Shown here piece after piece: positions 1 to 8,827 of a stretch of DNA of 64,000 nucleotides. The stretch comes from Marinobacter sp. C7 (GTDB lineage Bacteria > Pseudomonadota > Gammaproteobacteria > Pseudomonadales > Oleiphilaceae). Where the stretch lies: positions 1 through 64,000 of the forward strand of contig NZ_JAKQZH010000003.1 in NCBI RefSeq assembly GCF_022343555.1, written 5' to 3'. The translations under genes and the position numbers were made by a program. Position 1 is the first letter of the stretch. Each line of letters opens with the position of its first letter. The notes beneath the pieces are model-generated. The model made no database searches. It worked only from the letters and a program-made list of their open reading frames with translations, and was not told the origin of the DNA.

Positions 1-71
1 CTCAGAAGTGAAACAGACCAGCGCCGATGGTAGTGTGGCATGGCCCATGCGAGAGTAGGTCATCGTCAGGC
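1..71 (+). rRNA. rrf: 5S ribosomal RNA, 3' part (cut by window edge)
   Basis: The first 71 bases match the 3' two thirds of a gammaproteobacterial 5S rRNA: the segment GCGCCGATGGTAGTGTGG, then CCCATGCGAGAGTAGG and the closing GTCATCGTCAGGC that would pair with the missing 5' end. The 5' end lies outside the window, so a 16S-23S-5S operon should sit immediately to the left. A rho-independent terminator follows within 15 bases. Confidence 0.93.
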
Positions 72-84
72 TCCTAAATAAAAC

Positions 85-118
85 AGCCCCGACAGCGAAA
101 GCTGCCGGGGCTTTTTTA
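85..118 (+). terminator. Rho-independent terminator of the rRNA operon
   Basis: A 12-bp stem with one A/C mismatch (AGCCCCGACAGC and GCTGCCGGGGCT) closes on a GAAA tetraloop and is followed by TTTTTT. It lies 14 bases after the 5S 3' end, so it should end the rrn transcript. Confidence 0.9.
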
Positions 119-153
119 TTTTGGATACGATATTCTCGCTCACTAAAACGGCC

Positions 154-268
154 CCCATGCGACAAGGCGGCCAAAGGCTGCCGCAGGACTGCGGAGCGCA
201 GCGACGCTGGGCCCGAAGGGCCGAAGGCCGACAGGCCTGAGCAAAGTAGGTCATCGTCAGGCTCCTAA
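154..268 (+). repeat. Displaced second copy of the 5S 3' tail around a GC-rich insert
   Basis: Bases 154-162 repeat 5S positions 44-52 (CCCATGCGA) and 245-268 repeat positions 54-77 exactly (24 of 24, running past the 5S end). Between them lie about 82 bases absent from the real 5S tail, rich in short hairpins (CCGCAG-GA-CTGCGG, GGCCC-GAA-GGGCC). The rest of a 5S gene is missing, so this is a remnant or rearrangement scar, not a functional rRNA. No gene is seen between the first terminator and leuA. Confidence 0.75.
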
Positions 269-272
269 TACC

Positions 273-307
273 AAAACCCCCAGCGGCTTCGCCGTTGGGG
301 GTTTTTT
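273..307 (+). terminator. Second rho-independent terminator after the 5S-tail copy
   Basis: AAAACCCCCAGCGGC pairs with GCCGTTGGGGGTTTT around a TTC loop, followed by a T run. It follows the duplicated 5S tail just as the first terminator follows the real one, so the pair looks like a tail-plus-terminator unit present twice. Confidence 0.85.
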
Positions 308-326
308 ATTTCTGGTTTGAGAGAAG

Positions 327-335
327 TGATATACT
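327..335 (+). promoter_or_regulatory. Candidate leuA promoter (extended -10)
   Basis: TGATATACT is a TGn-extended -10 box 42 bases before the leuA start. There is no good -35 box at 17 bases. The terminator ending at 307 isolates this promoter from the rRNA operon. No leader peptide rich in Leu codons is apparent between the box and the start. Confidence 0.5.
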
Positions 336-376
336 GCTCCCAAACTACACCAAAGTTTCTGACGGGAGCCCTTCCA

Positions 377-1927
377 ATGGCCGCAACTGATCATCTGGTC
401 ATTTTCGATACTACCCTCCGTGACGGCGAACAAAGCCCGGGCGCGACCATGAACAAGGCGGAAAAGCTCCGCATTGCCAAGGCCCTGGAGAAACTGCGTG
501 TTGACGTAATAGAAGCGGGCTTTGCGATTGCCAGTCAGGGCGACTTCGATGCCGTAAAAACGATCGCAGAGACCATCACGGAGTCGACGGTATGTTCTCT
601 GGCGAGAGCGCTGGACAGCGATATCGATCGTGCCGCCGAGGCCATCCGGCCGGCGGAGCGTGGCCGGATCCATACGTTTATCGCCACGTCGCCGATTCAT
701 ATGAAGCATAAGCTCCAGATGGAACCCGATGAGGTGGTGGAACAGGCGGTCCGCGCCGTCAAGCGGGCCCGAAGCCATGTGGACGACGTGGAGTTCTCCT
801 GTGAGGATGCCGGGCGTTCCGAACTGGACTTCCTGTGCCGAATCATCGAGGCCGCCATTGACGCCGGTGCCAGCACGATCAATATTCCCGATACCGTGGG
901 TTACGCCATTCCGGAGCAGTTTGGTGAAACCATCCACCAGATCATGAACCGGGTACCCAACGCCGACAAGGCGATTTTCTCCGTGCACTGCCATAACGAT
1001 CTGGGCCTTGCCGTAGCGAATTCGCTGGCTGCAGTGACCCGGGGAGCCCGGCAGGTTGAATGTACCATCAATGGCCTGGGTGAAAGGGCAGGCAACGCCG
1101 CCCTGGAAGAGATGGTCATGGCGGTTCGCACCCGCCAGGACCTGTTCAATATCGATACCCGGATTGATACCCAGCACATTGTCCCGGCTTCCCGGCTGGT
1201 ATCGACCATTACCGGTTTTCCGGTTCAGCCGAACAAGGCCATCGTGGGTGCCAATGCCTTTGCCCATGAGTCCGGTATTCACCAGGATGGCGTGCTGAAG
1301 CACCGCGAGACCTATGAAATCATGCGGGCGCAGGACGTAGGCTGGCACACCAACAGTCTGGTACTGGGCAAACACTCCGGACGTAATGCGTTCCGCACGC
1401 GGCTGCTGGAGCTGGGCATCCAGTTCGAGACAGAAACCGAACTTAACGAGGCCTTTACCCGCTTCAAGGCTCTTGCCGACCTGAAGCACGAAATCTTTGA
1501 TGAAGATCTGCAGGCCATCGCCAGCGATACCCGTCAGAAGGAAGAGGAAGGGCCATTCGGTCTGGTCTGCATGCAGGTCTGTTCGGAAACAGGCGTGGTG
1601 CCGAAGGCGAGTCTTACGCTGACTGTAGAGGGCAAGGAGCACAAGGTGGAAGCGGAAGGCAGCGGGCCGGTCGATGCCACCTTCAAGGCGATCGAGTCCC
1701 TGGTGGACTCTGGTTGTAACCTGCAGCTGTATTCGGTCAATGCTATTACCAGTGGCACAGATGCACAGGGGGAAGTTACAGTCCGCCTGGAACGGGGTGG
1801 CCGGATCGTGAATGGCGTAGGCGCCGACACCGATATCATTATTGCTTCAGCCAAGGCCTACATTGAAGCGCTGAACCTGATCAGTCGGGGCGGTATCCGT
1901 CAGCATCCCCAAGTGGCAGATGTTTAA
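377..1927 (+). CDS. leuA: 2-isopropylmalate synthase LeuA
   Basis: First committed step of leucine synthesis: condenses acetyl-CoA with 2-oxoisovalerate. The protein has 516 residues. An HMG-CoA-lyase-like TIM barrel (about residues 5-275) carries DTTLRDGEQ at 11-19 and the metal-binding HCHND at 204-208. A C-terminal LeuA dimerisation and leucine-feedback domain follows from about residue 385. The ATG at 377 is chosen because GGGAG at 364-368 gives a proper ribosome site and [17 protein letters not shown] matches the family start; the frame is open further upstream. The gene stands alone, without leuBCD, as in pseudomonads. Confidence 0.96.
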   Translation: MAATDHLVIFDTTLRDGEQSPGATMNKAEKLRIAKALEKLRVDVIEAGFAIASQGDFDAVKTIAETITESTVCSLARALDSDIDRAAEAIRPAERGRIHTFIATSPIHMKHKLQMEPDEVVEQAVRAVKRARSHVDDVEFSCEDAGRSELDFLCRIIEAAIDAGASTINIPDTVGYAIPEQFGETIHQIMNRVPNADKAIFSVHCHNDLGLAVANSLAAVTRGARQVECTINGLGERAGNAALEEMVMAVRTRQDLFNIDTRIDTQHIVPASRLVSTITGFPVQPNKAIVGANAFAHESGIHQDGVLKHRETYEIMRAQDVGWHTNSLVLGKHSGRNAFRTRLLELGIQFETETELNEAFTRFKALADLKHEIFDEDLQAIASDTRQKEEEGPFGLVCMQVCSETGVVPKASLTLTVEGKEHKVEAEGSGPVDATFKAIESLVDSGCNLQLYSVNAITSGTDAQGEVTVRLERGGRIVNGVGADTDIIIASAKAYIEALNLISRGGIRQHPQVADV

Positions 1928-1942
1928 CCTGCGGGCACGGTG

Positions 1943-2749
1943 ATGATCCAGACCGAAGCAGAGCGTCAGTTCTACCTGGGTGTTGCGGGGGTCCGGCTGT
2001 GGTATGCCCGTGCGCCCCTGCCCGGCGCGGCCCCAAGCCCGGAGTTCAGGTTTCCCGAACCGCCATTGGAGACCGCGGAGGGTGAGCCTCGGGTACCGCC
2101 GGAGCGGACTGCAGAGGTCGGTGCTGCAGTAACCGGAGCTTCTGCCGGTAAGAGTCCGAGCCCGTCCCGGGCGGTCAATCTGCAGTCGCTTATGGAGTCC
2201 GCGGCGCCAAAGCCACCCGGTGGAGAAGCGGCACCGCGATCCGTCCAATCCGAATCGGCGCCTGGATCCGAGGCGCCGGCGAGCATGTCCGACCGCTCGT
2301 CCGGTGGGTCCGAGGCGGTTCCGTTCCTGAAGAAGTTGAATCTCCGTCTGTGGCTCGGTGGACGGTTCGTCCTGGTATCGGATCTGTCCGGAGAGGCGAG
2401 CCTGCGACTTCAGGAGACCCTGGCCGAGAACATCCTGAAAAGCATGCGTGATCAGAACGCCCGGGAGCTGGGACCGGTGCTGTGGCCGGTATTCAATAAT
2501 CCGTTGCTTCCCGGGAATCGGTTGCCTGACCTGGTCGAGGTGCTCAAAGGAGTACTCGCTCCGCTGGACGATCAACAGGTGATACTGCTGGGTGTGGCCG
2601 GTTCCGGAGAAGAGGCGGCCGGCAAGCACTGGTTTGCCGACGTGCTTGGGAAGGAGCCTGATCTGGTTTTTCCTCATACCCTGGCAGAGCTCGCCGGAAA
2701 TCCGGAATTGAAGAAACAGCTTTGGCTCCGGCTCAAGCCGCTGATCTGA
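1943..2749 (+). CDS. HolD-like protein (putative DNA polymerase III psi subunit), enlarged
   Basis: The call rests on resemblance plus position. The N-terminal stretch (residues about 9-27, YLGVAGVRLWYARAPLPG) resembles the E. coli psi N-terminus, which binds the clamp loader. The C-terminal half (about 130-268) ends in a segment like the psi C-terminus (LAELAGNPELKKQLW versus LTDLRANPTARAALW, from memory). Between them lies a Pro/Ala/Ser/Glu-rich linker of about 90 residues, absent from E. coli psi (137 aa; this protein 268 aa). As in E. coli, the gene directly precedes rimI, here with an ATGA overlap. A GTG at 1940 is an alternative start. If correct, it links the clamp loader to chi and SSB. 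The assignment is an inference. Confidence 0.6.
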   Translation: MIQTEAERQFYLGVAGVRLWYARAPLPGAAPSPEFRFPEPPLETAEGEPRVPPERTAEVGAAVTGASAGKSPSPSRAVNLQSLMESAAPKPPGGEAAPRSVQSESAPGSEAPASMSDRSSGGSEAVPFLKKLNLRLWLGGRFVLVSDLSGEASLRLQETLAENILKSMRDQNARELGPVLWPVFNNPLLPGNRLPDLVEVLKGVLAPLDDQQVILLGVAGSGEEAAGKHWFADVLGKEPDLVFPHTLAELAGNPELKKQLWLRLKPLI

Positions 2750-3243
2750 TGCCCATGAATAACAGAGAAGCCTCCACCGAGTGCGGGGGCTATCAGCTCC
2801 CGGAAATTCGCCCTCTGGCCAGTTCAGACCTTCCGCGGGTGATGGATATCGAGCGCCAGGGCTATTCCCACCCCTGGAGCGAAGCTGTATTCCGAGACTG
2901 TTTCAAGGACAATTATCGCCTCTGGGCCTTGTTCAAAGAGGATTGCCTTATCGGCTACGCGGTGGTTGCGTATCTCGTGGACGAGGCCCATCTGCTGAAC
3001 CTGTGTGTGCACCCGGGCAGCCGGGGTTGTGGTGCCGGCCGGCACCTGCTCAAGTACCTGATGGGGCAAGCCAGGCAAGATGGCATGGTTCAGATGCTGC
3101 TTGAGGTACGGGAGAGCAATCATTCCGCCGAGCGGCTCTACACCAGCGCCGGTTTCGAGGAAATCGGGCGGCGCCCCGGGTATTATCCTGCAGCCGACGG
3201 TCGTGAAGATGCGAGAGTTATGACGGTGTCACTGGATAAGTGA
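2749..3243 (+). CDS. rimI: Ribosomal protein S18 alanine N-acetyltransferase RimI
   Basis: GNAT-fold enzyme of 164 residues that acetylates the N-terminal alanine of S18, and often other proteins. The acetyl-CoA loop is R-G-C-G-A-G at residues 92-97, preceded by the LLNLCVHPG strand and followed by the [26 protein letters not shown] segment in two parts, typical of RimI. The ATG at 2749 overlaps the TGA of the upstream gene (ATGA), which implies translational coupling; the ATG at 2755 is an alternative. The shared operon with the HolD-like gene and the nearby prfC repeat the E. coli arrangement. Confidence 0.93.
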   Translation: MPMNNREASTECGGYQLPEIRPLASSDLPRVMDIERQGYSHPWSEAVFRDCFKDNYRLWALFKEDCLIGYAVVAYLVDEAHLLNLCVHPGSRGCGAGRHLLKYLMGQARQDGMVQMLLEVRESNHSAERLYTSAGFEEIGRRPGYYPAADGREDARVMTVSLDK

Positions 3244-3258
3244 TCACCACCGACGCTG

Positions 3259-3288
3259 TTCACGGGGCGGGTGCTTACGGCCTATAAT
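3259..3288 (+). promoter_or_regulatory. Probable prfC promoter
   Basis: A perfect TATAAT at 3283-3288 is preceded, 18 bases upstream, by TTCACG at 3259-3264. Transcription would start near 3295, giving a short leader before the prfC ATG at 3332. Confidence 0.6.
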
Positions 3289-3331
3289 ACCGCGTTTTCA
3301 AAATCCTCTGATTTCGAGCTCTTATCACATT

Positions 3332-4912
3332 ATGTCGACTCTTTCCCAGGAAGTGGCCAAGCGCCGTACTTTCGCCATTATCTCCCACCCGGATGCCGGT
3401 AAGACCACCATCACCGAGAAGGTTCTGCTCTTCGGGCAGGCACTCCAGAAGGCGGGGACCGTAAAGGGGAAGAAGTCCGGTCAGCACGCCAAGTCCGACT
3501 GGATGGAAATGGAGAAGGAGCGGGGAATCTCCGTAACCACCTCGGTAATGCAGTTTCCCTACGGTGGCAAACTGGTCAATCTGCTGGATACCCCGGGGCA
3601 CGAGGATTTCTCGGAGGATACCTACCGGACCCTGACCGCCGTGGACTCCTGCTTGATGGTGATCGACAGTGCGAAGGGTGTCGAGGAGCGCACCATCAAG
3701 CTCATGGAGGTCACACGGCTGCGGGATACGCCGATCCTGACCTTTATGAACAAACTGGACCGCGACACCCGGGATCCGGTAGAGCTGATGGATGAAGTCG
3801 AAGAGGTGCTCAAGATTGCCTGTGCTCCCGTTACCTGGCCGATCGGTATGGGCAAGAACTTCAAGGGGGTGTATCACCTTCTGCGGGATGAGGTGGTGCT
3901 CTACCAGTCGGGGCAGGGCCACACCATTCAGGAGAAACGCATCATCAAGGGGCTGGATAACCCGGAGCTGGATGAGGTACTCGGCGCTTATGCCGCTGAT
4001 CTGCGCGATGAGATCGAGCTGGTGAAGGGGGCGTCCCATGAGTTCGATCAGGAGGCTTTCCTGGCGGGTGAACTGACGCCGGTGTTCTTCGGCACGGCGT
4101 TGGGTAACTTTGGCGTCGATCACATGCTGGATGGTCTGGTGGAGTGGGCGCCCGAGCCCCAGCCGCGGGAGACTGACCAGCGCGTGGTCCAGCCCGCGGA
4201 AGAGGGCTTTTCCGGTTTCGTGTTCAAAATCCAGGCCAACATGGATCCCCTGCACCGTGACCGTATCGCTTTCCTGCGTATTGTCTCCGGCAAGTATTCC
4301 CAGGGGATGAAGGCCCGTCATGTCCGTATCGGCAAGGAAGTCCGGTTTGCCGACGCTCTGACCTTCATGGCCGGTGACCGTGAGCATGCCGACGAGGCCT
4401 TTGCCGGGGATATCATCGGCCTGCATAACCACGGCACCATCCAGCTGGGTGATACCTTCACCGCCGGCGAGGACATGAAGTTCACGGGAATTCCGAACTT
4501 CGCGCCGGAGCTGTTCCGCCGGATTCGTCTCAAAGACCCGCTCAAGGCAAAGCAGTTGCAGAAAGGTCTGATCCAGTTGTCGGAAGAGGGCGCTGTCCAG
4601 GTGTTCCGGCCGCTGAAAAACAACGATCTGATCGTGGGCGCGGTGGGTGTGCTCCAGTTTGACGTGGTGGTGGCTCGCCTGAAGAGCGAATACAAGGTGG
4701 ACGCCGTCTACGAGCCCATCAACGTGGCCACGGCACGCTGGGTCGGGTGCGACGATGAACGCAAGCTGGACGAGTTCGAGCGCAAGAACAATGATTACCT
4801 GGCCCTCGATGGCAGTGATCGTCTCGCTTACATTGCGCCGACCATGGTCAACCTGAACCTGGCCCAGGAGCGTTACCCGGATATCCGTTTCCAGAAGACC
4901 CGGGAACACTGA
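3332..4912 (+). CDS. prfC: Peptide chain release factor 3
   Basis: Translational GTPase that recycles RF1/RF2 from the ribosome after peptide release. It has 526 residues, as usual for RF3. GTP-binding motifs are HPDAGKTT (19-26), DTPGH (86-90) and NKLD (140-143), followed by the translation-factor beta-barrel and the RF3 C-terminal domain (ending KTREH). It has its own promoter at 3259-3288 and is followed within 25 bases by the TatD-family gene, so the two may be co-transcribed. Confidence 0.97.
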   Translation: MSTLSQEVAKRRTFAIISHPDAGKTTITEKVLLFGQALQKAGTVKGKKSGQHAKSDWMEMEKERGISVTTSVMQFPYGGKLVNLLDTPGHEDFSEDTYRTLTAVDSCLMVIDSAKGVEERTIKLMEVTRLRDTPILTFMNKLDRDTRDPVELMDEVEEVLKIACAPVTWPIGMGKNFKGVYHLLRDEVVLYQSGQGHTIQEKRIIKGLDNPELDEVLGAYAADLRDEIELVKGASHEFDQEAFLAGELTPVFFGTALGNFGVDHMLDGLVEWAPEPQPRETDQRVVQPAEEGFSGFVFKIQANMDPLHRDRIAFLRIVSGKYSQGMKARHVRIGKEVRFADALTFMAGDREHADEAFAGDIIGLHNHGTIQLGDTFTAGEDMKFTGIPNFAPELFRRIRLKDPLKAKQLQKGLIQLSEEGAVQVFRPLKNNDLIVGAVGVLQFDVVVARLKSEYKVDAVYEPINVATARWVGCDDERKLDEFERKNNDYLALDGSDRLAYIAPTMVNLNLAQERYPDIRFQKTREH

Positions 4913-4935
4913 AGCGGTGCCGGGCGGAGGCAAGC

Positions 4936-5721
4936 ATGAGAATGATCGACGCCCATTGCCACTTTGATTTTCCCCGTTTTGACGGGGGGCGCGCGAAGGC
5001 GCTGGCCGATGCCCGGGCGCTCGGCGTTCTTGGGGCCGTTATCCCCGGGGTTCGCCGGCCAGACTGGTCCCGCGTTCGTCAGGTTGCCGATGCTCACCGG
5101 GAGCTCTGGTACTGCCTGGGTATTCATCCGTGGTTTGTAGGGGAACACAGGGACGAGGACCTCCAGGCATTGGAGGATCAGTTGTCAGCCCGGCCTGAGC
5201 GTTGTGTCGGTCTTGGCGAGTGCGGTTTGGATCGGCTTCATGGAACTCTGGATCAGCAGCAGCCCTGGTTCGAGCGCCAGGTGGCCATCGCCGCCCGGCT
5301 GAACCTGCCGTTGATCGTTCATTCAGTGAAAGCCCACGATGAGGTCCATGCGACGCTCCGGCGGGCGAACTGGTCGGGTCGGGCCCTGATCCATGGTTTC
5401 TCAGGCAGTTACCAGCAGGCTGCCAAACTGGTGGATCTGGGTTGCTATATCGGAATTGGCGGGGTGATCACCCATGACCGGGCCCGTAAGACCCGGGATA
5501 CCGTTGCGCGACTCCCGGTGGATTGTCTCGTGCTGGAGACGGACGCACCGGACATGGCACCAGCGGGTGTGGAACCCGGGCAGAATTCCCCGGTCTATCT
5601 GCCCCGAATACTGGATGACCTGGCGATGCTCCGGGGCGTGGATGCGTCGGCCATTGCACCGCAGTTGCTCGCCAATGTCTGTTCGCTCTATGGCTGGAGC
5701 GAGGACGATCTGCCAGAATAA
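4936..5721 (+). CDS. TatD-family metal-dependent nuclease (YjjV-like)
   Basis: A 261-residue amidohydrolase-fold hydrolase. Metal ligands are visible as the HxH pair H7/H9 (DAHCHFD), the E of GLGECGLD, two later His (LIVHSVKAH and LIHGFSG) and the Asp of LETDAPD. The family cleaves DNA ends or acts in quality control. Size and position next to prfC fit the YjjV branch better than TatD or YcfH, but the branch cannot be fixed without a tree. It starts 24 bases after prfC. Confidence 0.85.
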   Translation: MRMIDAHCHFDFPRFDGGRAKALADARALGVLGAVIPGVRRPDWSRVRQVADAHRELWYCLGIHPWFVGEHRDEDLQALEDQLSARPERCVGLGECGLDRLHGTLDQQQPWFERQVAIAARLNLPLIVHSVKAHDEVHATLRRANWSGRALIHGFSGSYQQAAKLVDLGCYIGIGGVITHDRARKTRDTVARLPVDCLVLETDAPDMAPAGVEPGQNSPVYLPRILDDLAMLRGVDASAIAPQLLANVCSLYGWSEDDLPE

Positions 5722-5749
5722 GGGAATAGCGAAACAGGGGCAGTCGGGG

Positions 5750-5778
5750 TTGGTTTTCCCTGTGGGTTCGAGTATACT
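5750..5778 (+). promoter_or_regulatory. Promoter of the rplM-rpsI operon with a long leader
   Basis: TTGGTT at 5750-5755, a 17-base spacer and TATACT at 5773-5778 predict a start near 5785. That leaves a leader of about 140 bases before rplM. E. coli rplM is autoregulated by L13 binding its own leader, and this leader is long enough for such a site, but I see no sequence match I could defend. Confidence 0.75.
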
Positions 5779-5925
5779 TCGCGCCCTGGCTTTTCAAGGC
5801 GATGTCACTATCTCAGCCCCGAATAGTGTCAATGCCAACATTACAGGTGTGAACCTCCTCCGGATGCCTTGCAGTTACCGGTGGTGGTTTTTAACGTTTC
5901 TTTTATAGCGTTCAAGGCGGAATCA

Positions 5926-6354
5926 ATGAAGACTCTGAGTGCGAAACCAGAAACAGTAAAACGTGACTGGTACGTTGTAGACGCAGCCGGCAAGACGCTG
6001 GGTCGTCTGTCAACCGAAATCGCCCGTCGTCTGCGGGGCAAGCATAAGCCTGAGTATACCCCTCACGTGGACACTGGCGACTACATCGTTGTAATCAATG
6101 CCAGCCAGGTGCAGGTTACCGGCAAGAAGGCATCTGCAAAGATGTACTACAGCCACACCGGCTTTCCGGGTGGAATCAAGTCCATCAATTTCGAGAAGCT
6201 GGTAGACAAGGCTCCCGAGCAAATCATCCAGAAGTCTGTCAAAGGCATGCTTCCGAAAGGCCCGCTCGGCCGCGCCATGTTCAAGAAGCTGAAAGTCTAC
6301 GCCGGCGCTGAGCATCCCCATGCAGCCCAGCAGCCCAAAGAACTCGACATTTAA
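5926..6354 (+). CDS. rplM: 50S ribosomal protein L13
   Basis: The 142-residue L13 starts [20 protein letters not shown] and carries the family pattern [20 protein letters not shown]. The ATG at 5926 is fixed by AAGGCGG at 5914-5920, although the frame is open upstream into the leader. L13 binds 23S rRNA early in large-subunit assembly. It is followed after 12 bases by rpsI, the usual two-gene operon. Confidence 0.98.
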   Translation: MKTLSAKPETVKRDWYVVDAAGKTLGRLSTEIARRLRGKHKPEYTPHVDTGDYIVVINASQVQVTGKKASAKMYYSHTGFPGGIKSINFEKLVDKAPEQIIQKSVKGMLPKGPLGRAMFKKLKVYAGAEHPHAAQQPKELDI

Positions 6355-6366
6355 CGGAAGGCGGAT

Positions 6367-6759
6367 ATGTCTGTAGCACAAAATTACGGTACTGGTCGCC
6401 GCAAGAACTCCACGGCTCGCGTCTTTATCAAGCCGGGTAGCGGTAACATCACTATCAACGGTCGCACCATCGAGCAGTTCTTCGGTCGTGAGACTCTGCG
6501 CATGATCGTTCGTCAGCCTCTGGTGGTTGCCGAGTCTACTGATCGTTTCGATATCAACATCACCGTCAAGGGTGGTGGTACCAGCGGCCAGGCCGGCGCT
6601 ATTCGCCACGGCCTGACCCGCGCCCTGATGGATTACGACGAGACTCTGCGTCCGGCGCTGCGCAAAGCGGGTTACGTTACCCGTGACGCGCGTGAAGTCG
6701 AGCGTAAGAAGGTTGGTCTGCGCAAGGCGCGTAAGCGTCCGCAGTTCTCCAAGCGTTAA
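6367..6759 (+). CDS. rpsI: 30S ribosomal protein S9
   Basis: A 130-residue S9 with the basic C-terminal tail ending [17 protein letters not shown], whose last residues reach the P-site tRNA. It contains the family signature [13 protein letters not shown] at the N-terminus. It is the second gene of the rplM operon and is followed by a strong terminator. Confidence 0.98.
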   Translation: MSVAQNYGTGRRKNSTARVFIKPGSGNITINGRTIEQFFGRETLRMIVRQPLVVAESTDRFDINITVKGGGTSGQAGAIRHGLTRALMDYDETLRPALRKAGYVTRDAREVERKKVGLRKARKRPQFSKR

Positions 6760-6777
6760 TTCTGCTTTGCAGAATGC

Positions 6778-6810
6778 AAAAAACCCGGTCCGTTCTGGCC
6801 GGGTTTTTTT
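6778..6810 (+). terminator. Terminator of the rplM-rpsI operon
   Basis: AAAAAACCCGG pairs with CCGGGTTTTTT around a short loop, and the T run continues. It separates the ribosomal operon from petABC. The 190 bases after it hold no gene and should contain the petA promoter, for which no convincing boxes were found. Confidence 0.9.
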
Positions 6811-7001
6811 GTGTCCGGGCGATTTGCTATCAAATTGATCTGGAACAGGGAAGCGCCGCGCGCAGCGCCTTTCCGACTTGTAAGCCCATGGCAATTTCAT
6901 TACCATTTGGGCGCTTATATTTTTGGGTTGTGAAGTCCTTTAAGATGCACATTGCCGGCTTTTGGGCGGGCTGTGACATCGCCTGATGGGAGAAAACCAT
7001 A

Positions 7002-7595
7002 ATGAGTAATGGCGACGTGAGCCAAGGCCGGCGCCGGTTCCTGATCGGCGCTACGTCCGTGGTGGGTGGAGTCGGCGTCGTCGGTGCAGCAGTTCCTTTC
7101 GTGGCATCCTGGAATCCCAGTGCCAAGGCGGAAGCAGCAGGTGCACCGGTAACCGTCAATATCAGCAAGATTGAACCAGGCCAGCAGATCACTGTTGAGT
7201 GGCGCGGTAAGCCTGTCTGGATCATCCGCCGCACTCCGGAAATGCTGGAAAACATCAAGAAGCTGAACGACGTGGTGAAAGACCCGCAGTCGGAAGCTCC
7301 CCAGCAGCCTCCGTATATCGAGGGCGCTCTCCGGGCAATCAAACCGGAGTTCGGTGTGTATGTCGGTCTGTGCACCCACCTGGGTTGTGTACCGTCCTAT
7401 CGCCCGGAAGTGGCACCAGCGGATCTCGGCGAGAACTGGCTCGGTGGCCTTTTCTGTCCGTGTCACGGCTCCCGCTACGACCTGGCCGGACGGGTTTACG
7501 AAGCGCAGCCTGCTCCTCTGAATCTCGAGGTGCCGCCGTATCGTTTTGATGACGATGTGACCCTTACCGTTGGTCTTGACCCGGAGGCAGCGTAA
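7002..7595 (+). CDS. petA: Ubiquinol-cytochrome c reductase, Rieske iron-sulfur subunit
   Basis: The Fe-S protein of the bc1 complex (197 aa) passes electrons from ubiquinol to cytochrome c1 at the periplasmic face. A twin-arginine motif (GRRRFLIG, residues 9-16) precedes the single membrane helix, so export should be by Tat. The [2Fe-2S] boxes are CTHLGC (124-129) and CPCHGS (152-157). GGGAG at 6988-6992 is the ribosome site. The stop overlaps the petB start by one base (TAATG). Confidence 0.97.
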   Translation: MSNGDVSQGRRRFLIGATSVVGGVGVVGAAVPFVASWNPSAKAEAAGAPVTVNISKIEPGQQITVEWRGKPVWIIRRTPEMLENIKKLNDVVKDPQSEAPQQPPYIEGALRAIKPEFGVYVGLCTHLGCVPSYRPEVAPADLGENWLGGLFCPCHGSRYDLAGRVYEAQPAPLNLEVPPYRFDDDVTLTVGLDPEAA

Positions 7596-8827
7596 TGCAA
7601 AAACTCATTCAGTGGGTAGACGACCGTCTCCCGATCGTTGACGCCTGGAACAAACACCTGGCGAAGTATTACGCGCCGAAGAACTTTAACGTGTGGTACT
7701 TCTTCGGCTCTCTGGCCATGCTCGTACTGGTCAACCAGCTGGTGACCGGTATCTGGCTGACCATGAGCTACAACCCCTCGGCCGAGGGCGCTTTTGCTTC
7801 CGTCGAGTACATCATGCGCGATGTGGAGTGGGGCTGGCTGCTCCGTTATCTGCACTCTACCGGTGCCTCCGCCTTCTTCGTGGTCGTCTACCTCCACATG
7901 TTCCGCGGGCTGATGTATGGCTCTTACCAGAAGCCCCGTGAGCTGATCTGGATCTTCGGCATGCTGATTTACCTGGTGCTGATGGCCGAAGCGTTCATGG
8001 GTTACCTTCTGCCGTGGGGTCAGATGTCCTACTGGGGTGCCCAGGTAATCGTTAACCTGTTTGGTGCCATCCCGGTTATCGGTGAAGACCTGTCACTGTG
8101 GATCCGTGGCGACTACCTGATTTCCGGTATCACGCTGAACCGTTTCTTTGCCCTGCACGTGGTTGCCCTGCCGATCGTCCTGTTGGGCCTGGTTGTGCTT
8201 CATATCCTGGCGTTGCACGAGGTTGGTTCCAACAACCCTGACGGCATTGATATCAAGAAGAACAAGGACGAAAACGGCATCCCGAAGGATGGCATTCCGT
8301 TCCATCCGTACTACACCGTTCACGACCTGCTGGGCGTGGCTGTGTTCTTCTTTATTTTCTTCATCGTGGTGTTCTTCTTCCCGGAAATGGGCGGTCTCTT
8401 CCTTGAGAAGCCGAACTTCGAGCCGGCGAATGCCCTGAAGACCCCCGCGCACATCGCGCCTGTCTGGTACTTCACGCCGTTTTACGCCATGTTGCGTGCG
8501 GTAACCGTGGATCTGTTTGGCCTGCCGGCGAAGTTCTGGGGTGTGGTTGTCATGGGTGGTGCGATTGCCATCCTGTTCGTCCTGCCCTGGCTCGACCGTA
8601 GTCCGGTTCGTTCCATTCGATACAAGGGCTGGTTGAGCAAGATTGCTCTTGTGATCTTTGCGGTTAGCTTTGTGATCCTGGGCTACCTCGGCCTGGTTCC
8701 GGCAACAGAGGGGCGTACCACCGTGGCCCAGATCCTGACGGTGCTGTACTTCCTGTACTTCATTCTGATGCCGTTCTACACGCGCATGGAGAAAACCAAG
8801 CCAGTACCAGAGAGGGTGACAGGATAA
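7595..8827 (+). CDS. petB: Ubiquinol-cytochrome c reductase, cytochrome b
   Basis: Membrane core of bc1 (410 aa) with eight or more hydrophobic helices and the Qo and Qi quinone sites. Haem-ligand helices are visible around HSTGASAFFVVVYLHMFRG and FALHVVALPIVLLGLVVLH. The PVWYFTPFYAMLRA segment is the bacterial equivalent of the PEWY Qo loop, here with VWY. It overlaps petA and petC by one base each, so the three subunits are translationally coupled. Confidence 0.97.
   Translation: MQKLIQWVDDRLPIVDAWNKHLAKYYAPKNFNVWYFFGSLAMLVLVNQLVTGIWLTMSYNPSAEGAFASVEYIMRDVEWGWLLRYLHSTGASAFFVVVYLHMFRGLMYGSYQKPRELIWIFGMLIYLVLMAEAFMGYLLPWGQMSYWGAQVIVNLFGAIPVIGEDLSLWIRGDYLISGITLNRFFALHVVALPIVLLGLVVLHILALHEVGSNNPDGIDIKKNKDENGIPKDGIPFHPYYTVHDLLGVAVFFFIFFIVVFFFPEMGGLFLEKPNFEPANALKTPAHIAPVWYFTPFYAMLRAVTVDLFGLPAKFWGVVVMGGAIAILFVLPWLDRSPVRSIRYKGWLSKIALVIFAVSFVILGYLGLVPATEGRTTVAQILTVLYFLYFILMPFYTRMEKTKPVPERVTG

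Noticed and set aside
3275-4933. Long open frame (552 codons) on the minus strand opposite prfC
   Set aside because: It mirrors prfC codon by codon and has no family motifs; long antisense frames are common in GC-rich DNA. The same applies to the minus frame at 257-1642 opposite leuA.
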